In this document: piece by piece, positions 11,045 through 21,828 of the stretch | How the letters are laid out: every line of letters begins with the position of its first letter | How positions within the stretch are numbered: the stretch's first letter is position 1 | From: Homalodisca vitripennis | Lineage: Eukaryota; Arthropoda; Insecta; Hemiptera; Cicadellidae | Direction of reading: 5' to 3' | DNA length: 64,000 nucleotides | Assembly (NCBI RefSeq): GCF_021130785.1 | Contig: NC_060213.1 | Span: forward strand, 135,856,001 to 135,920,000 | Position numbers and translations under genes: made by a program | Notes under the pieces: generated by a model | What the model was told of the DNA's origin: nothing | What the model saw: only the letters and a program-made list of their open reading frames with translations | The model's database searches: none

Positions 11045-11537
11045 TTATTGCAATAGGACCTCACCGACAATCTGTGTAACTTGGTGTGGCCATAATACTC
11101 TGTTGTGACAGTAAATAAATAGATTTGTGATATCAATTCGCAGTAAACTACCTCACAATCTAAAGCACTATTTTAAACATTATAAGTTAATATATCCTAG
11201 AATTGTAGAAGCCGGCTGAACGTAATGAAGGTCTTACCACCGAATCCAAGAAAGTAATTCCACCTGTTGTGTTATTCTTCACATGATGAAATATCACGGT
11301 TATACTCAGTTCCTTTTCAAATTCGTTTATTATGTGATATTCTTGTTTCCATCATTGTAACCTATAAAACCAACGTACAAATGTTTTACTATTAAAGGGT
11401 AAGAATTTTTACCTTTCATTTATAATACAAATTCAACACAGGTCTTCTTCCAAGGACTAACCCGTTCACCTTTGTAAACAGTTTCAAGTATATAGAACTT
11501 TTCTTTTGAGAGTTACGTAAGGACGGACGGACTACGA
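11044..11537. other. No gene recognised
   Basis: Ordinary AT-rich sequence leading to the SINE. No reading frame or repeat is recognised. Confidence 0.4.
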
Positions 11538-11790
11538 AAATGGCGCAGTGTAGTGGGTACGGCAGTTATCGCAAGATAACCAGATCGAGCAACATAAAGC
11601 GTGGCTGCTGCTTGGATGGGTGACCGCTGAGCGATCCTGTCCTTGCAAGCAGCCCGCCTGCCCGGCCATTGGTGGTGGTTCGGAAGTCACCTTTAAGCCG
11701 TTGGTCCCCAGGTCAAGTGTTAGAAAGGGCTTTTTATCCCTAACATCTCAGGCAAAATAAGACATTCCTTGACTTTTTATTACGGCACGA
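11538..11790 (+). mobile_element. 5S-rRNA-derived SINE, copy 1
   Basis: The block gctgcttggatgggtgacc, with the preceding gagcaacataaagcgtggct, resembles the internal promoter region of 5S rRNA genes (A box and C box). It is followed by a family-specific body: cctgtccttgcaagcagccc, then ggtggtggttcggaagtcac. SINEs with a 5S-derived head are an established class (SINE3 type) transcribed by RNA polymerase III and moved by LINE enzymes. The tail here is diverged: the usual 'tcgcctggtaaaat' reads 'tctcaggcaaaat'. Three further copies lie at 21575, 29014 and 46876. Confidence 0.8.
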
Positions 11791-11838
11791 TATAAAGAAG
11801 GCCCTGTCTGGTCGTTAAACAAAACTTTACTATCTCCT

Positions 11839-12215
11839 CACAACTGTTATTTGATTGAAACCGGATACAATGATATTAAAAGAACCAATAGACCTAAATA
11901 TTGCTTTCATTATTATTATTACTATTGAATATTAAGCTTTCCAATTCGCAATTTTACAAAACTGGAAGAGGGCTTGAAGTTAAAGATTTTATTATTTCAG
12001 CATTTAAACTCTGCTCATGCAAATGTTCCTCGCAATTGTTATTGTGATCGAACTGGGTGCAATACTATTAAAAGAACCAGTACGAGTAGACCTAAATAGT
12101 GTTATTGTTATTATTGAATCTTTGCCTTCCAAATTCACCGTTTTACAAAACTGAAGGAAGGCCTGACGTCAAAGACTGTTAGTCAGGACTTAAACTCTAC
12201 TCGTGCAAATGTTCA
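11839..12215 (+). repeat. Diverged two-copy tandem duplication, about 192-bp period
   Basis: Shared blocks in the same order occur 192 bases apart: attaaaagaacca (about 11875 and 12067), acctaaat, attattgaat, ttttacaaaactg, taaactct, and tgcaaatgttc. The copies differ by many substitutions and indels, so the duplication is old. No coding function is seen. Confidence 0.75.
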
Positions 12216-12572
12216 GCAGTTTTTGCGTGACAGAAATCCCAACATCCGCCAAGCTAACGAAACAAACCTTCACACGTACAATATTAGTACGATTTACTCC
12301 ACACGAGAACTCAACCTAGATACAAGAAACTGCACAAACCGCGCGCGAACTCTGCAATGATTCACGCCGTAATCCCAGAGCGGGCCTGTGAAAGAATAAA
12401 CTGCCCGCGGACAACGCTCTGGCCGGGGGTAAATAATAAACAGTCCTGGGGTAATTACAATCATGCATCATGCCGGACTGATTGCGTACATTGTTAATGT
12501 CGCGTATCTCACAGTCTGATCAGCGACCTGACCTCCAGTCTCGCTGCTTGTTGCGTACTCACAACCGGCTGA
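12216..12572. other. GC-richer unique block, no gene recognised
   Basis: The stretch 12230-12560 is more GC-rich than its flanks and free of visible repeats (blocks such as cgcgcgcgaactctgc and ggccgggggtaaataat). It could be a conserved non-coding element or a host exon or promoter fragment, but no reading frame or motif settles this. Confidence 0.3.
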
Positions 12573-12931
12573 GCAGAAATCGATAGCAACAATCGAATCA
12601 GAAAATCGATTGTTGTGTTCAGCTATATGTTGTTAAAGCTTTACCATATTGTTATTTGTTAATGTTTTACACTACTATTTTTATTCACATTTTATTCTTT
12701 TTTATCGTTTTAGTATTGTTATTAGTTGTATTATTATTTAATTAGTACTTTGGCAAAGTTTGTGTCATATATCGCAGAAATCGATAGCAACAATCGAATC
12801 AGAAAATCGATTGTTGTGGTTAGCATTATTTTGTTAACGTTTTATCATATTGTTATTTATTAATATTTTAGACTAGTATTTGTATTCTCATTTTATTCTT
12901 GTTATATCGTTTTACTATTGTTATTAGTTCG
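12573..12931 (+). repeat. Two-copy direct repeat, 201-bp period, each with a hairpin
   Basis: The unit beginning gcagaaatcgatagcaac starts at 12573 and again at 12774. Each copy holds a 10-bp inverted pair, CAACAATCGA ... TCGATTGTTG (12587-12615 in copy one), with a loop of about nine bases. The remainder of the unit (ttaccatattgttattt ... tattgttattagtt) matches with moderate divergence. The start of each unit and its hairpin are far better conserved than the rest. Confidence 0.85.
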
Positions 12932-13344
12932 TTAACAAAACTATATTGCTCGGGTTTTCGGATAAATACCTATCACCATTTTCCTTTATATCTCAACCTG
13001 GTCCAGTCGTTTTTTGGTTGATTTTTTATAATTATAAATTTAAAGGCCATTAAAATTAGTTCCCTGAAGAGAAAAAAGACAAAATTTTGTATTGTTCCAC
13101 GAAGAATTATAAGCATTTAAAAAGTATAAGATTTAGGAAATTCTGTATCAGACCCAAATAAACCGGCTGAAGATAAAAATTTGAAATCTTTCAGTATCTA
13201 AATAGCTTCATTGAGTGACATATTATTTATTTATTAATTATTTAAGTAAATTATATAACAAGAAAATTGCACGTTGTAATGTTTTTCTAAATAAAATTAA
13301 TTTGTTTATAAATAAAACAAATCAGTCACTCTTTCCAGTCATCC
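12932..13344. other. No gene recognised
   Basis: AT-rich sequence with no convincing frame or repeat. Confidence 0.4.
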
Positions 13345-14290
13345 GTCTCATACATACTTTCATACACTTCAAAAATTCATATTCTTCTCTTCAACAAGTT
13401 TTTTCTTTGAGCCTTCATAACTAGATGCCCCCAAATTCTCCTTCAAATCCCTATATCTTTCCTCTATGGAATAGTCAAATAAGATCATATTCTTTTCTTC
13501 AACAGTTTTTCTTCGAGCCTGATAACTAGATGCCCCCCAAATTCTCCTTCAAATCCCTATATCTTTCCTCTATGGAATAGTCAAATAAGATCATATTCTT
13601 TTTCTTAAACAGTTTTTCTTCGAGCCTGATAACTAGATGCCCCCAAATCTGCTTCAAATCCTTACGATCTCTTCTCTGTTGAATAAGCAAAAAGTTCATA
13701 TTCTTTACTACAACGGTTTTTCAAATCCCAACATCTCTCCACTTTAGAATAATCAATAATGTCATACTCTTTTGTTCAACACTTTTTCTTTGAGTTTGTT
13801 AGTTAGATGCTCCCAAATTCTCCTTCAAATCCCTACATCACTATTCTGTGGAATAATCTAAAAAGTTCATATATTTCTCTCCAACAGTTTTTTGAGCCTG
13901 ATAACTAGATACCACCAAATTCAACTTCAAATCCCTACATCTCTCTCTCCACTTTGGAATAATAAAAAAGTGTATATTCTTCTCTCCATCAGTTTTTCTT
14001 TGAGTCTGATAACTAGATGCCTCAAAATTCTGTGACAAATCCCTACATCTCTCTCTCCACTTTGGAATAATAAAAAAGTGTATATTCTTCTCTCCATCAG
14101 TTTTTCTTTGAGTCTGATAACTAGATGCCTCAAAATTCTGTGACAAATCCCTACATCTCTCTCTCCACTTTGGAATAATAAAAAAGTGTATATTCTTCTC
14201 TCCAACAGTTTTTCTTTGAGTCTGATAACTAGATGCCTCCAAATTCTGCGACAAATCCCTACACCACTCCTCTATGGAATAATAAAAAAT
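13345..14290 (-). repeat. Minisatellite, 105-108-bp unit, with in-frame 36-residue repeat on the minus strand
   Basis: The landmark actagatgcc recurs at 13420, 13525, 13632, 13801 (diverged), 13904, 14012, 14120 and 14228. The last three periods are exactly 108 bases, which keeps a minus-strand frame open from 14254 to 13841 and repeats a 36-residue unit (core FEASSYQTQRKTDGEKN) in phase. The two central copies are essentially identical, so they arose recently. The 5' copies have indels that break the frame. There is no signal peptide, no flanking exon and no codon bias that would argue for a protein. The open frame is most simply a by-product of a period divisible by three. Confidence 0.9.
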
Positions 14291-14871
14291 GTTTACATTG
14301 TTCTTATGTTCAGAAACGGCACCTTAAAGGGCAGTTGAGATGAAAAAGAAAGTCCACGCCTGTGAACAGAATTACGCGGGGTGACAAATGAAAGGGAGAT
14401 TGGCTTGTTTACGCGATACGTTCCCTGAATGGGCACAGAACTGCGCGATAGTGACAATGCACGGCCACTAAGGTATATTGGATGTTGATTGACAGTCCTA
14501 TAACAGTTATAGTCGGTCGGGGAGCAGGGCCCATCAGCACGTACTTGTCTCATCATTGTACCTCACGGCTTGTCAATCCTAACTGGGCGTTCATTCCCAC
14601 CGCTTATTTATTCATCAATGGTTCTCGTCGGTCTTTCACTCTCATCGACTCAACAGATGGAATTCATTCAGCTCTCAGACGTATGATGTTTCCGTGGCTT
14701 CTAAGATCTGTACGATGATTGAAATGCTAATAATTCTTTTTGTTATTCATGCTAGTACTCATAGCATTTTAAAATTAGTCTTTTACCCTACTTTAAGTTG
14801 GGAGCACATCAATGTAATGCAAACTGTTTTTGAATAGGATGTTTTTGTTTAATTTCCTAATCATTTCATAA
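14291..14871. other. GC-richer unique block, no gene recognised
   Basis: 14310-14720 has mixed composition and no visible repeats. Frames of 78 codons (plus, 14482) and 87 codons (minus, 14556) overlap each other and show no family motif. A conserved non-coding or exonic block is possible but unproven. Confidence 0.3.
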
Positions 14872-15075
14872 TTGGGAGTGCCGATGGCCGATGGGTCTGA
14901 GTTAGAGATAGCGCAGGTTCAAATCCTGTCTGTGACTGATACACTTTTTATCAGTACCATCGACCTTGTACTGTACCGACCCTCTCCCTTTTTCTGTTAG
15001 ATAAGATCCTCGCACAGGCCAGTGGCCCATGACGACGGCCAGGATAAGACTCAAAAACGGATAGGCATCTCCTAG
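14872..15075 (+). mobile_element. tRNA-derived SINE, copy 1
   Basis: The head has a diverged A box (ggccgatgg, truncated relative to ggccgagcgg) and a clear B box (ggttcaaatcc), as in tRNA genes. The body follows: ctgtctgtgac, ttatcagtaccatcgacctt, gataagatcctcgcacaggc. Copies at 31337, 44186 and 63534 share head and body. The A box and long variable region resemble a class II tRNA such as tRNA-Leu. Such SINEs are transcribed by RNA polymerase III and mobilised by a partner LINE. It is not a functional tRNA, because the head cannot fold into a full cloverleaf. Confidence 0.8.
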
Positions 15076-16890
15076 AAAAATCCCTTTAGATAATGTTCCT
15101 GAAGATAGGAAAATTACCTGGTATATAAAGTTTTATACCACATTACATGAAAAATTAGGGCAATTTTGTTACGAACCCCAAATAAAAATTGAACACAACA
15201 ATGTGAATTTCTTATTTGTGGACATGTTTTTAAGTAATTTCAGACCTAAGGACACAAAAAAATTTAAGACAGTAGACTGGTTTTTAATATTCAGTTCTCA
15301 TTTATACGTGTACTGCATAAAATTCATATTATTATCAACAACAATTTTCCTTTGGATGTAGTTATACAATGTCCCTAAATTATACTTTAGTGCCTAAAAC
15401 TTCTTTTCTTGCGGAATGATCAAAAGAATTTTCTTACTTTTCTTGTCTTCGGAAAAGGTATTGTAAATTCCAAAACTTCTTTAATTAGTAAAAGTTTTCT
15501 TAATGGCAGAAAAAAATCTAACGAAGTTACAAAATTTGGAAAATATGTCAAGATAACAACAAATACACATAGTCTTGTAAGATGTAGTCAACAACAAGCC
15601 AAAAATAGGTTCATGTATACAAAGCAGATGTATTACGAAACAAACGATAAATCATGCCGTTGCATCGGTAACCCCACATTATGGTATAAATCATGCAAAT
15701 CGTAGGCTCGGGTGATCAGCCTCAGTCGACGTCGAGACAGTCGACTCCTTACTAGGTTTCACCATGTAGTCTATCCTTGAACAGGTTTAGCTACATTTAC
15801 ACTACAAATAATTATAATTGAGGTCTACTATAATTTAAAAATGGGTTTAACAACAATCTTGCATCGTGAATCACTCACTTTGAGGAACTAAGGCCCTTAT
15901 CTTCACCATTATTTAACTCCCAAGATAAAGTGGTGTTAGTAGATATGTTTTACTTCTTATTCAATGAGAAATTGCATATGATCCCTAGTTCAATTATTAA
16001 GGACCTAAAAGTGCCTTCTAGAAATCGTGTCCTTGTCTGTCCGTTCGTGCACAAACTCTTGATAGGTCCTAGAACCTTGAAACTTAGTTCATAGGTTCCT
16101 TTTTCCCTAAGGAAGGACTGGGGTCAAAGATCTAAATTTATGAGCAACCATTATGCCAAGAAGACGTATTACTGTAATTTGATAGAAAGTACAATCACAG
16201 TACAAACTAAGTACATTATTACGATAGTCTTTGAGACGAGATCCTATTTGCATGAATACGTACACAACCTGACTTTTTCTTGAAATTGATACGTACACGC
16301 TAGCTTTAGTGGAGGTTGAAATGGAAGGTAACAGAGGGGTTAAAAATATGAAATTGTACTTTTTCCCAAATGTCATCTTAACATGACACTTAAACAAATA
16401 AGATTAAACAGCGTCAGTATAACTATACAAACGCCCTTAAAGTTGCGACATTCAGTCTTTTTATCCAGTTTTCTTACGATGATATACTTATTATTTATCA
16501 AAATATAATATGATAAAAATATTACTGTTCCATACGTTCTATCCTTTTTTTATACCCTCATATTTCGACCTTCCACAAAATTAGCGCGTCCGGCGATTAA
16601 TTTTCTCTTTTTTCATCTAAGAATTACAAGAAAGACCAAAATGTGTGCTTATACAAAGCAAATTAGCCCTCGACTCGAAGATTATGTCATTTTATCATGT
16701 GTCATAGTGATGAGGTAATTTTGCTTGTTTCGTTGGCACACCGTTCTAACGGTTAATACGTTTAAATCGAAGCTATAATAACAACTTACACTAATCTATT
16801 TTTTATTCATTTATCTGAAAATCATATTTTTAATTGTATTAGTTACAGAGATCATTCATATGGACAAGATGTTCTGAGGTGAGGGAGATC
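15076..16890. other. No gene recognised
   Basis: About 1.8 kb of AT-rich sequence. Frames of 98 codons (plus, 15409) and 96 codons (minus, 16397) have no recognisable motif and composition typical of chance. Confidence 0.4.
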
Positions 16891-17310
16891 ATTTCTATTA
16901 GTTCCGGAGCGCGACGCTAGGCTGCGCCACTTAACTTTGATTTTACCGTTCAAATATTTACTAATTGAGCCTCTCGCTCCACAGATGGCAGTGCGATCGC
17001 TCAATTTCCATACCTCGATTTATAACATCGGTTGGGTTATCTGTTGTGTAACCAATACAATACATGTTTATAAAAACAAGTAACTACAGTATTAACGCGG
17101 GAACACAGAATCTGTATTGAATAGCTGCTGAAATAATGTTCAATCAATACGCGTTCTGTGTAAAATTGAATGGATTAACTGCCCATTGGTTATCAGATCC
17201 ACAACTGTGATTCATGCTTACAGACGGTAATGAGATGTGTCAACAGCGATAATTACACGTTTGATGATGCACCTCATAATCAATAATTCACCACGTACTT
17301 TGTCACTGAT
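16891..17310. other. Mixed-composition unique block, possible conserved non-coding sequence
   Basis: No repeat is visible. The stretch includes gagcgcgacgctaggctgcg and ccacagatggcagtgcgatcg, and later several homeodomain-like ATTA/TAAT cores (around 17250-17290). There is no reading frame. That it is regulatory is a guess from composition alone. Confidence 0.25.
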
Positions 17311-18045
17311 TCATTAATAAAGCATTGCACTTTTATAAACTAGCCCATTACTGTAAACTCAATATTTCCGTACATTAAATCTTCGTTCCGAAAATGATTT
17401 ATATCCATGCCTTTTAAAACATTACAATAAAATAATATGATAAACCAACGAACTAGTATTGTATGGAGAAGCTACAGACAAATTTTCTTTCATTTTTGAT
17501 CTGGCAAAGTTTTCGTAAAGTTTTAGCGTCTTGTATCCGAGTATAAGTTATTGGAAACACAAAAAAAACACACACACAAACACACACACACGCACACACA
17601 CACACATAAAAATTTCGTACCGTTCTGGATACTTTAAAACTGTGGGTTTCTTGTTCAATCACATCGCAAGAGATAAATTGGGTTAATTATGCAGAATAAA
17701 ATTACAATGGTTACATGACTAGACAGGAAAAGGATATCATCAAAAAGCTTCAGAATATAAAAAAAATAAGTCCTGTTCTCGAAGGCACAAGCCGTCATCA
17801 AACATTACAGTATATGAAAACATTAACCGCATCACACCAGTTCATTCTGCGAATGTTCTTAATGTAAGGTAAATTATGTATGATATGGTGTATTTAAATA
17901 TCAATTTAACCTTTTATCAAAGCTTTTTTAAATATATTTCCCAATTCAGTACAAAATTAAAGACAGTTATGTACTTTCCAAAGGTTAATATATCAATGGG
18001 ATATCCGTACACTTCTTCATCATATATCTCAAACTCCATATAAAA
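17311..18045. other. No gene; short (CA)n tract at about 17570-17606
   Basis: AT-rich DNA with a short CA-rich microsatellite. No gene or other repeat is seen before the 39-bp minisatellite begins. Confidence 0.4.
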
Positions 18046-20125
18046 AAATCATAATGCATCTCAACTTTTGAAACATCTTCACAGTGCATCCAAAACACAC
18101 GTGATTTTTCGAAATAATCTCACATTGCACTTAAAATAAACACAATTCTTCGAAACACCCTCACATTGCATCTCATTCATAGTATCATTCGACACACCCT
18201 CACATTGCATCTCATTCATAGTATCATTCGACACACCCTGACATTGCATGAGTCAAACTATTATTCGACACACCCTCACATTGCATCTCATTCATACTAT
18301 TACTCGACACACCCTCACATTGCATCTCATTCATAGTATCATTCGACACATCCTCACATTGCATCTCATCATAGTATCCTGCGACACACCCTCACAAGCA
18401 TCTCATTCATATTATCATTCGACACACCCTCACATTGCATCTCATTCATAATATCCTTCGAAACACCCTCACAAAACATCTCATTCATAGTATCCTTCGA
18501 AACACCCTCACATTGCATCTCATTCACAGTATAATTCGACACACCCTCACATGCATTTCATTCATACTATTACTCGACACACCCTCACATGCATCTCATT
18601 CACAGTATAATTCGAAACACCCTCACATTGCATCTCATTCATAGTATCCTTCAACACACCCTCACATTGCATCTCATTCACAGTATAATTCGACACACCC
18701 TCACATTGCATCTCATTCATACTATTACTCGACACACCCTCACATGCATCTCATTCATAGTATCCTTCGAAACACCCTCGCATTGCATCTCATTCACAGT
18801 ATAATTCGACACACCCTCACATTGCATCTCATTCATACTATTACTCGACACACCCTCACATTGCATCTCATTCATAGTATCATTCGACACATCCTCACAT
18901 TGCATCTCATCATAGTATCCTGCGACACACCCTCACATGCATCTCATTCATATTATCATTCGACACACCCTCACATTGCATCTCATTCATAATATCCTTC
19001 GAAACACCCTCACAAAGCATCTCATTCATAGTATCCTTCGAAACACCCTCACATTGCATCTCATTCACAGTATAATTCGACACACCCTCACATTGCATCT
19101 CATTCATAGTATCCTTCAACACACCCTCACATGCATCTCATTCACAGTATAATTCGACACACCCTCACATTGCATCTCATTCATACTATTACTCGACACA
19201 CCCTCACATGCATCTCATTCATAGTATCCTTCGAAACACCCTCACATTGCATCTCATTCACAGTATAATTCGACACACCCTCACATGCATTTCATTCATA
19301 CTATTACTCGACACACCCTCACATGCATCTCATTCACAGTATAATTCGAAACACCCTCACATTGCATCTCATTCATAGTATCCTTCAACACACCCTCACA
19401 TTGCATCTCATTCACAGTATAATTCGACACACCCTCACATTGCATCTCATTCATACTATTACTCGAACACACCCTCACATTGCATCTCATTCATAGTATC
19501 ATTCGAAACACCCTCACATGCATCTCATTCATACTATTACTCGACACACCCTCACATTGCATCTCATTCACAGTATAATTCGACACACCCTCACATTGCA
19601 TCTCATTCATAGTATCCTTCAACACACCCTCACATTGCATCTCATTCATAGTATCATTCGAAACACCCTCACATGCATTTCATTCATACTATTACTCGAC
19701 ACACCCTCACATTGCATCTCATTCATAGTATCATTCGAAACACCCTCACATGCATCTCATTCATACTATTACTCGACACACCCTCACATGCATCTCATTC
19801 ACAGTATAATTCGAAACACCCTCACATTGCATCTCATTCACAGTATAATTCGACACACCCTCACATGCATCTCATTCAGACTATTACTCGACACACCCTC
19901 ACATGCATCTCATTCACAGTATAATTCGAAACACCTTCATACTGGATCTGAGTCCCACGACTCTACAAAACACCATCCCATTGCATATCGACCACACGAT
20001 CTTTCGAGACATTCTCAAATTAACACATAGATTCATAGGAACAACCTTAAATTGCATTCAAAACAATTCTTCTAAACACCCCAATATTGCATCTCAAACA
20101 GACGATTCTTTCCAAACAGTCATAT
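18046..20125 (+). repeat. Minisatellite, 39-bp unit, about 46 recognisable copies
   Basis: The core array runs from about 18130 to 19935 with degenerate edges on both sides. The unit is roughly (a)cacaccctcacattgcat, then ctcattcatagtatcattcg. The period of 39 keeps frames open on both strands, giving spurious 13-residue peptide repeats. Variants (loss of one T in 'attgcat', 'cacag' versus 'catag', 'tccttcaa', 'tactattactcg') are arranged in larger duplicated blocks: one block around 18350 recurs 541 bases later near 18892, and another near 18553 recurs near 19284 and 19674. This points to segmental amplification within the array. Confidence 0.95.
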
Positions 20126-20880
20126 TGGTATCAAACATGCATATTATCCGTAACGCGTTTCAGGCATTTTACAAATACTCAGGTGATGAAGTGAGATATA
20201 TCTGAGTAGTAACATGCCATATTACTACCCATTCCTGATGATGAATAAGGAGAGGAGCATGTGGCTGGTACAGGCCCCCTCTCCCTCACAACACCCACAC
20301 CGCCTGTGCAGGACAAGGTACATATGGGCGGTGAGCGCGGATCCGCTTAAAGTCAATGGACAGTGGAACACTTTTGTAAACCAACAGTAGAAAGTGAATG
20401 TCTGATTGCATAAACGCTTGTTCATTCTGTACAGAAATCTACTCACAGTATTTAGGTTAAGACTATTACTCCTACCACTATAATTGTAATTGACTCATAG
20501 TGAAAGCCACTTATGTAGACTTGCGTAACCTTTCGATCACCCATTTCGGGATCTGTACAGCGATACATCAGTCAAAGAGCCGAATACTGGCGATAGAAAC
20601 CTTTTCTATCGGAACATAAGTCTTCCTATATGCTCCCGTGACAATGTGAATTGATTTTAAAACGAAACCCATCTCATAAAACTAAAATAAGGATCGATAA
20701 GGTGAGTAAAGATGTATCTAAATCTGATCCATACGAAATCTAAGACGAACTGTTCTTCCCATACGACGGTGGGTAGAAAAATAGAAGATTATGCCCGAGT
20801 TGCTGCTCTTGGTCCGAGTGTACATGAAAGATATCGTGAAATATCACGGCTAAAATATTGAAATTAAGATAACATTTTGG
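20126..20880. other. No gene recognised
   Basis: 20220-20380 is GC-richer, with a 73-codon minus-strand frame of no known family. The remainder is ordinary AT-rich sequence. Confidence 0.35.
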
Positions 20881-21275
20881 GTTTCTTTGTTTGAAATTTG
20901 TTTTTGAAGATGGAAGGATTGTGAAGGAAACAGGGTTTTCCGGATATTTGCCATCGTTCAGTGATACAAAAAATCAGTAACACTACGTTTCGAGATCCGC
21001 AATCTGATCTCTTCTTCAGGTAATGTTTTGTTTTTGTATTAAGTGCATGTTGAGTTAGTGAAGTTGGCACACAACATGGTGGTTGTGATTCCTTACTTAC
21101 GCGTGTTACAACGCTCTGGCATGATTTGTTTATTTTAACCTAGTTTGTAATTGTGTGTTATATTAGTTATTTACCTGAAGAAGAGATCATATTGCAGATC
21201 TTGAAACGTAGTGTTACTGATTTTCTTGTATCACTGAACGATGGCAAATGCCCGGAAAAATCCTGGTTCCTTTAA
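20881..21275. mobile_element. Fold-back PLE-type unit: two facing tails
   Basis: The minus tail (about 20885-21022) includes the terminal blocks tttgaaatttgtttttga, aggattgtgaaggaaacagg, and the hammerhead-like core read as CTGAAGA ... GATC...GCGGATCTC-GAAA. The plus tail (21175-21275) has CTGAAGA, helix-II half-sites, GAAACGTAGTG, aaatgcccgg and aaaaatcctgg. About 150 bases lie between them, matching the sequence upstream of the tail at 48745-48840 (acaacatggtggttgtgatt, tatgatttgttt). There is no protein. Inverted partial copies are characteristic of Penelope-like elements. Confidence 0.7.
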
Positions 21276-21291
21276 TTTTGGTTGTATACAG

Positions 21292-21408
21292 TCCGATAGT
21301 TTAAACCAGTTTAAAGCTCTTCTGAATCGCCTACTGGTATCAAATGCGTTTTATTCTGTCAAAGAGTTCATGACTGGCCGCGTGGAGAGTCACAATAAAT
21401 TTTCATAA
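21292..21408 (+). pseudogene. LINE ORF2 extreme C-terminal fragment
   Basis: The frame reads SDSLNQFKALLNRLL, then SNAFYSVKEFM, and ends at TAA 21406-21408. The 'K..L...LL...FYSVDEF' pattern is the C-terminal signature shared with the LINE relics at 38835-41200, 30164-30480 and 31019-31195. Everything upstream is missing, so this is a strongly 5'-truncated Jockey/CR1-type insertion. It directly follows the PLE fold-back unit. Confidence 0.6.
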
Positions 21409-21574
21409 ATATTAATAAGGTAGAGCCCCGAGTCTCATGTTGCATGGATGTTGGGGTGAATGGACAAGAAATTTATGTTTGTATGTGTATTGTAAGTACA
21501 AATCTGTATAGTTAGAGATTTTATATAAAATTAACTATTTCAATGCAATGTTTTATTGTCATAATGCAATAAAT

Positions 21575-21828
21575 ACCAATGGCGCAGTGAAGCGGGTACA
21601 ACGGTTATCGCAAGATAATAGAATCAAGCAACATCGAGCGTGGCTGCTGCTTGGATGGGTGACCGCTGAGCGATCCTGTCCTTGCAAGCAGCCCGCCTGC
21701 CCGGTCATTGGTGGTGGTTCGGAAGTCACCTTTCAGCCGTTTCTTTCCAGATTAAGTGTTACAGAGGGCTTCTTAGCCCTAACTTCGCCTGGTAAAATGA
21801 GGCATCTTTACTTTACTGTAAAAGATTT
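21575..21828 (+). mobile_element. 5S-rRNA-derived SINE, copy 2
   Basis: This is the best-preserved plus-strand copy: aatggcgcagtgaagcggg, then gcaacatcgagcgtggctgc and ttggatgggtgaccgc (5S-like A box and C box), then the body and tail cgcctggtaaaatgaggc followed by tttactttact. The A box agcaacatcgagcg aligns with the 5S agc(a)gcgtcgggcg motif. The 126-codon frame across it is incidental. Confidence 0.85.

Noticed and set aside
14872..15075. tRNA gene with A and B boxes
   Set aside because: The same sequence recurs with a common non-tRNA body, and the head does not fold as a full cloverleaf; it is a SINE.
18046..20125. CRISPR-like array of regularly spaced repeats
   Set aside because: Units are contiguous, with no unique spacers, and the context is eukaryotic.
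18248..20205. Many overlapping frames with 13-residue peptide repeats
   Set aside because: A 39-base period is divisible by three, so open frames arise automatically on both strands. There is no start context, exon structure or conserved variation that supports protein.
21575..21828. Genuine 5S rRNA gene
   Set aside because: Only the internal promoter region resembles 5S rRNA; the ends differ and the copies share a SINE body.
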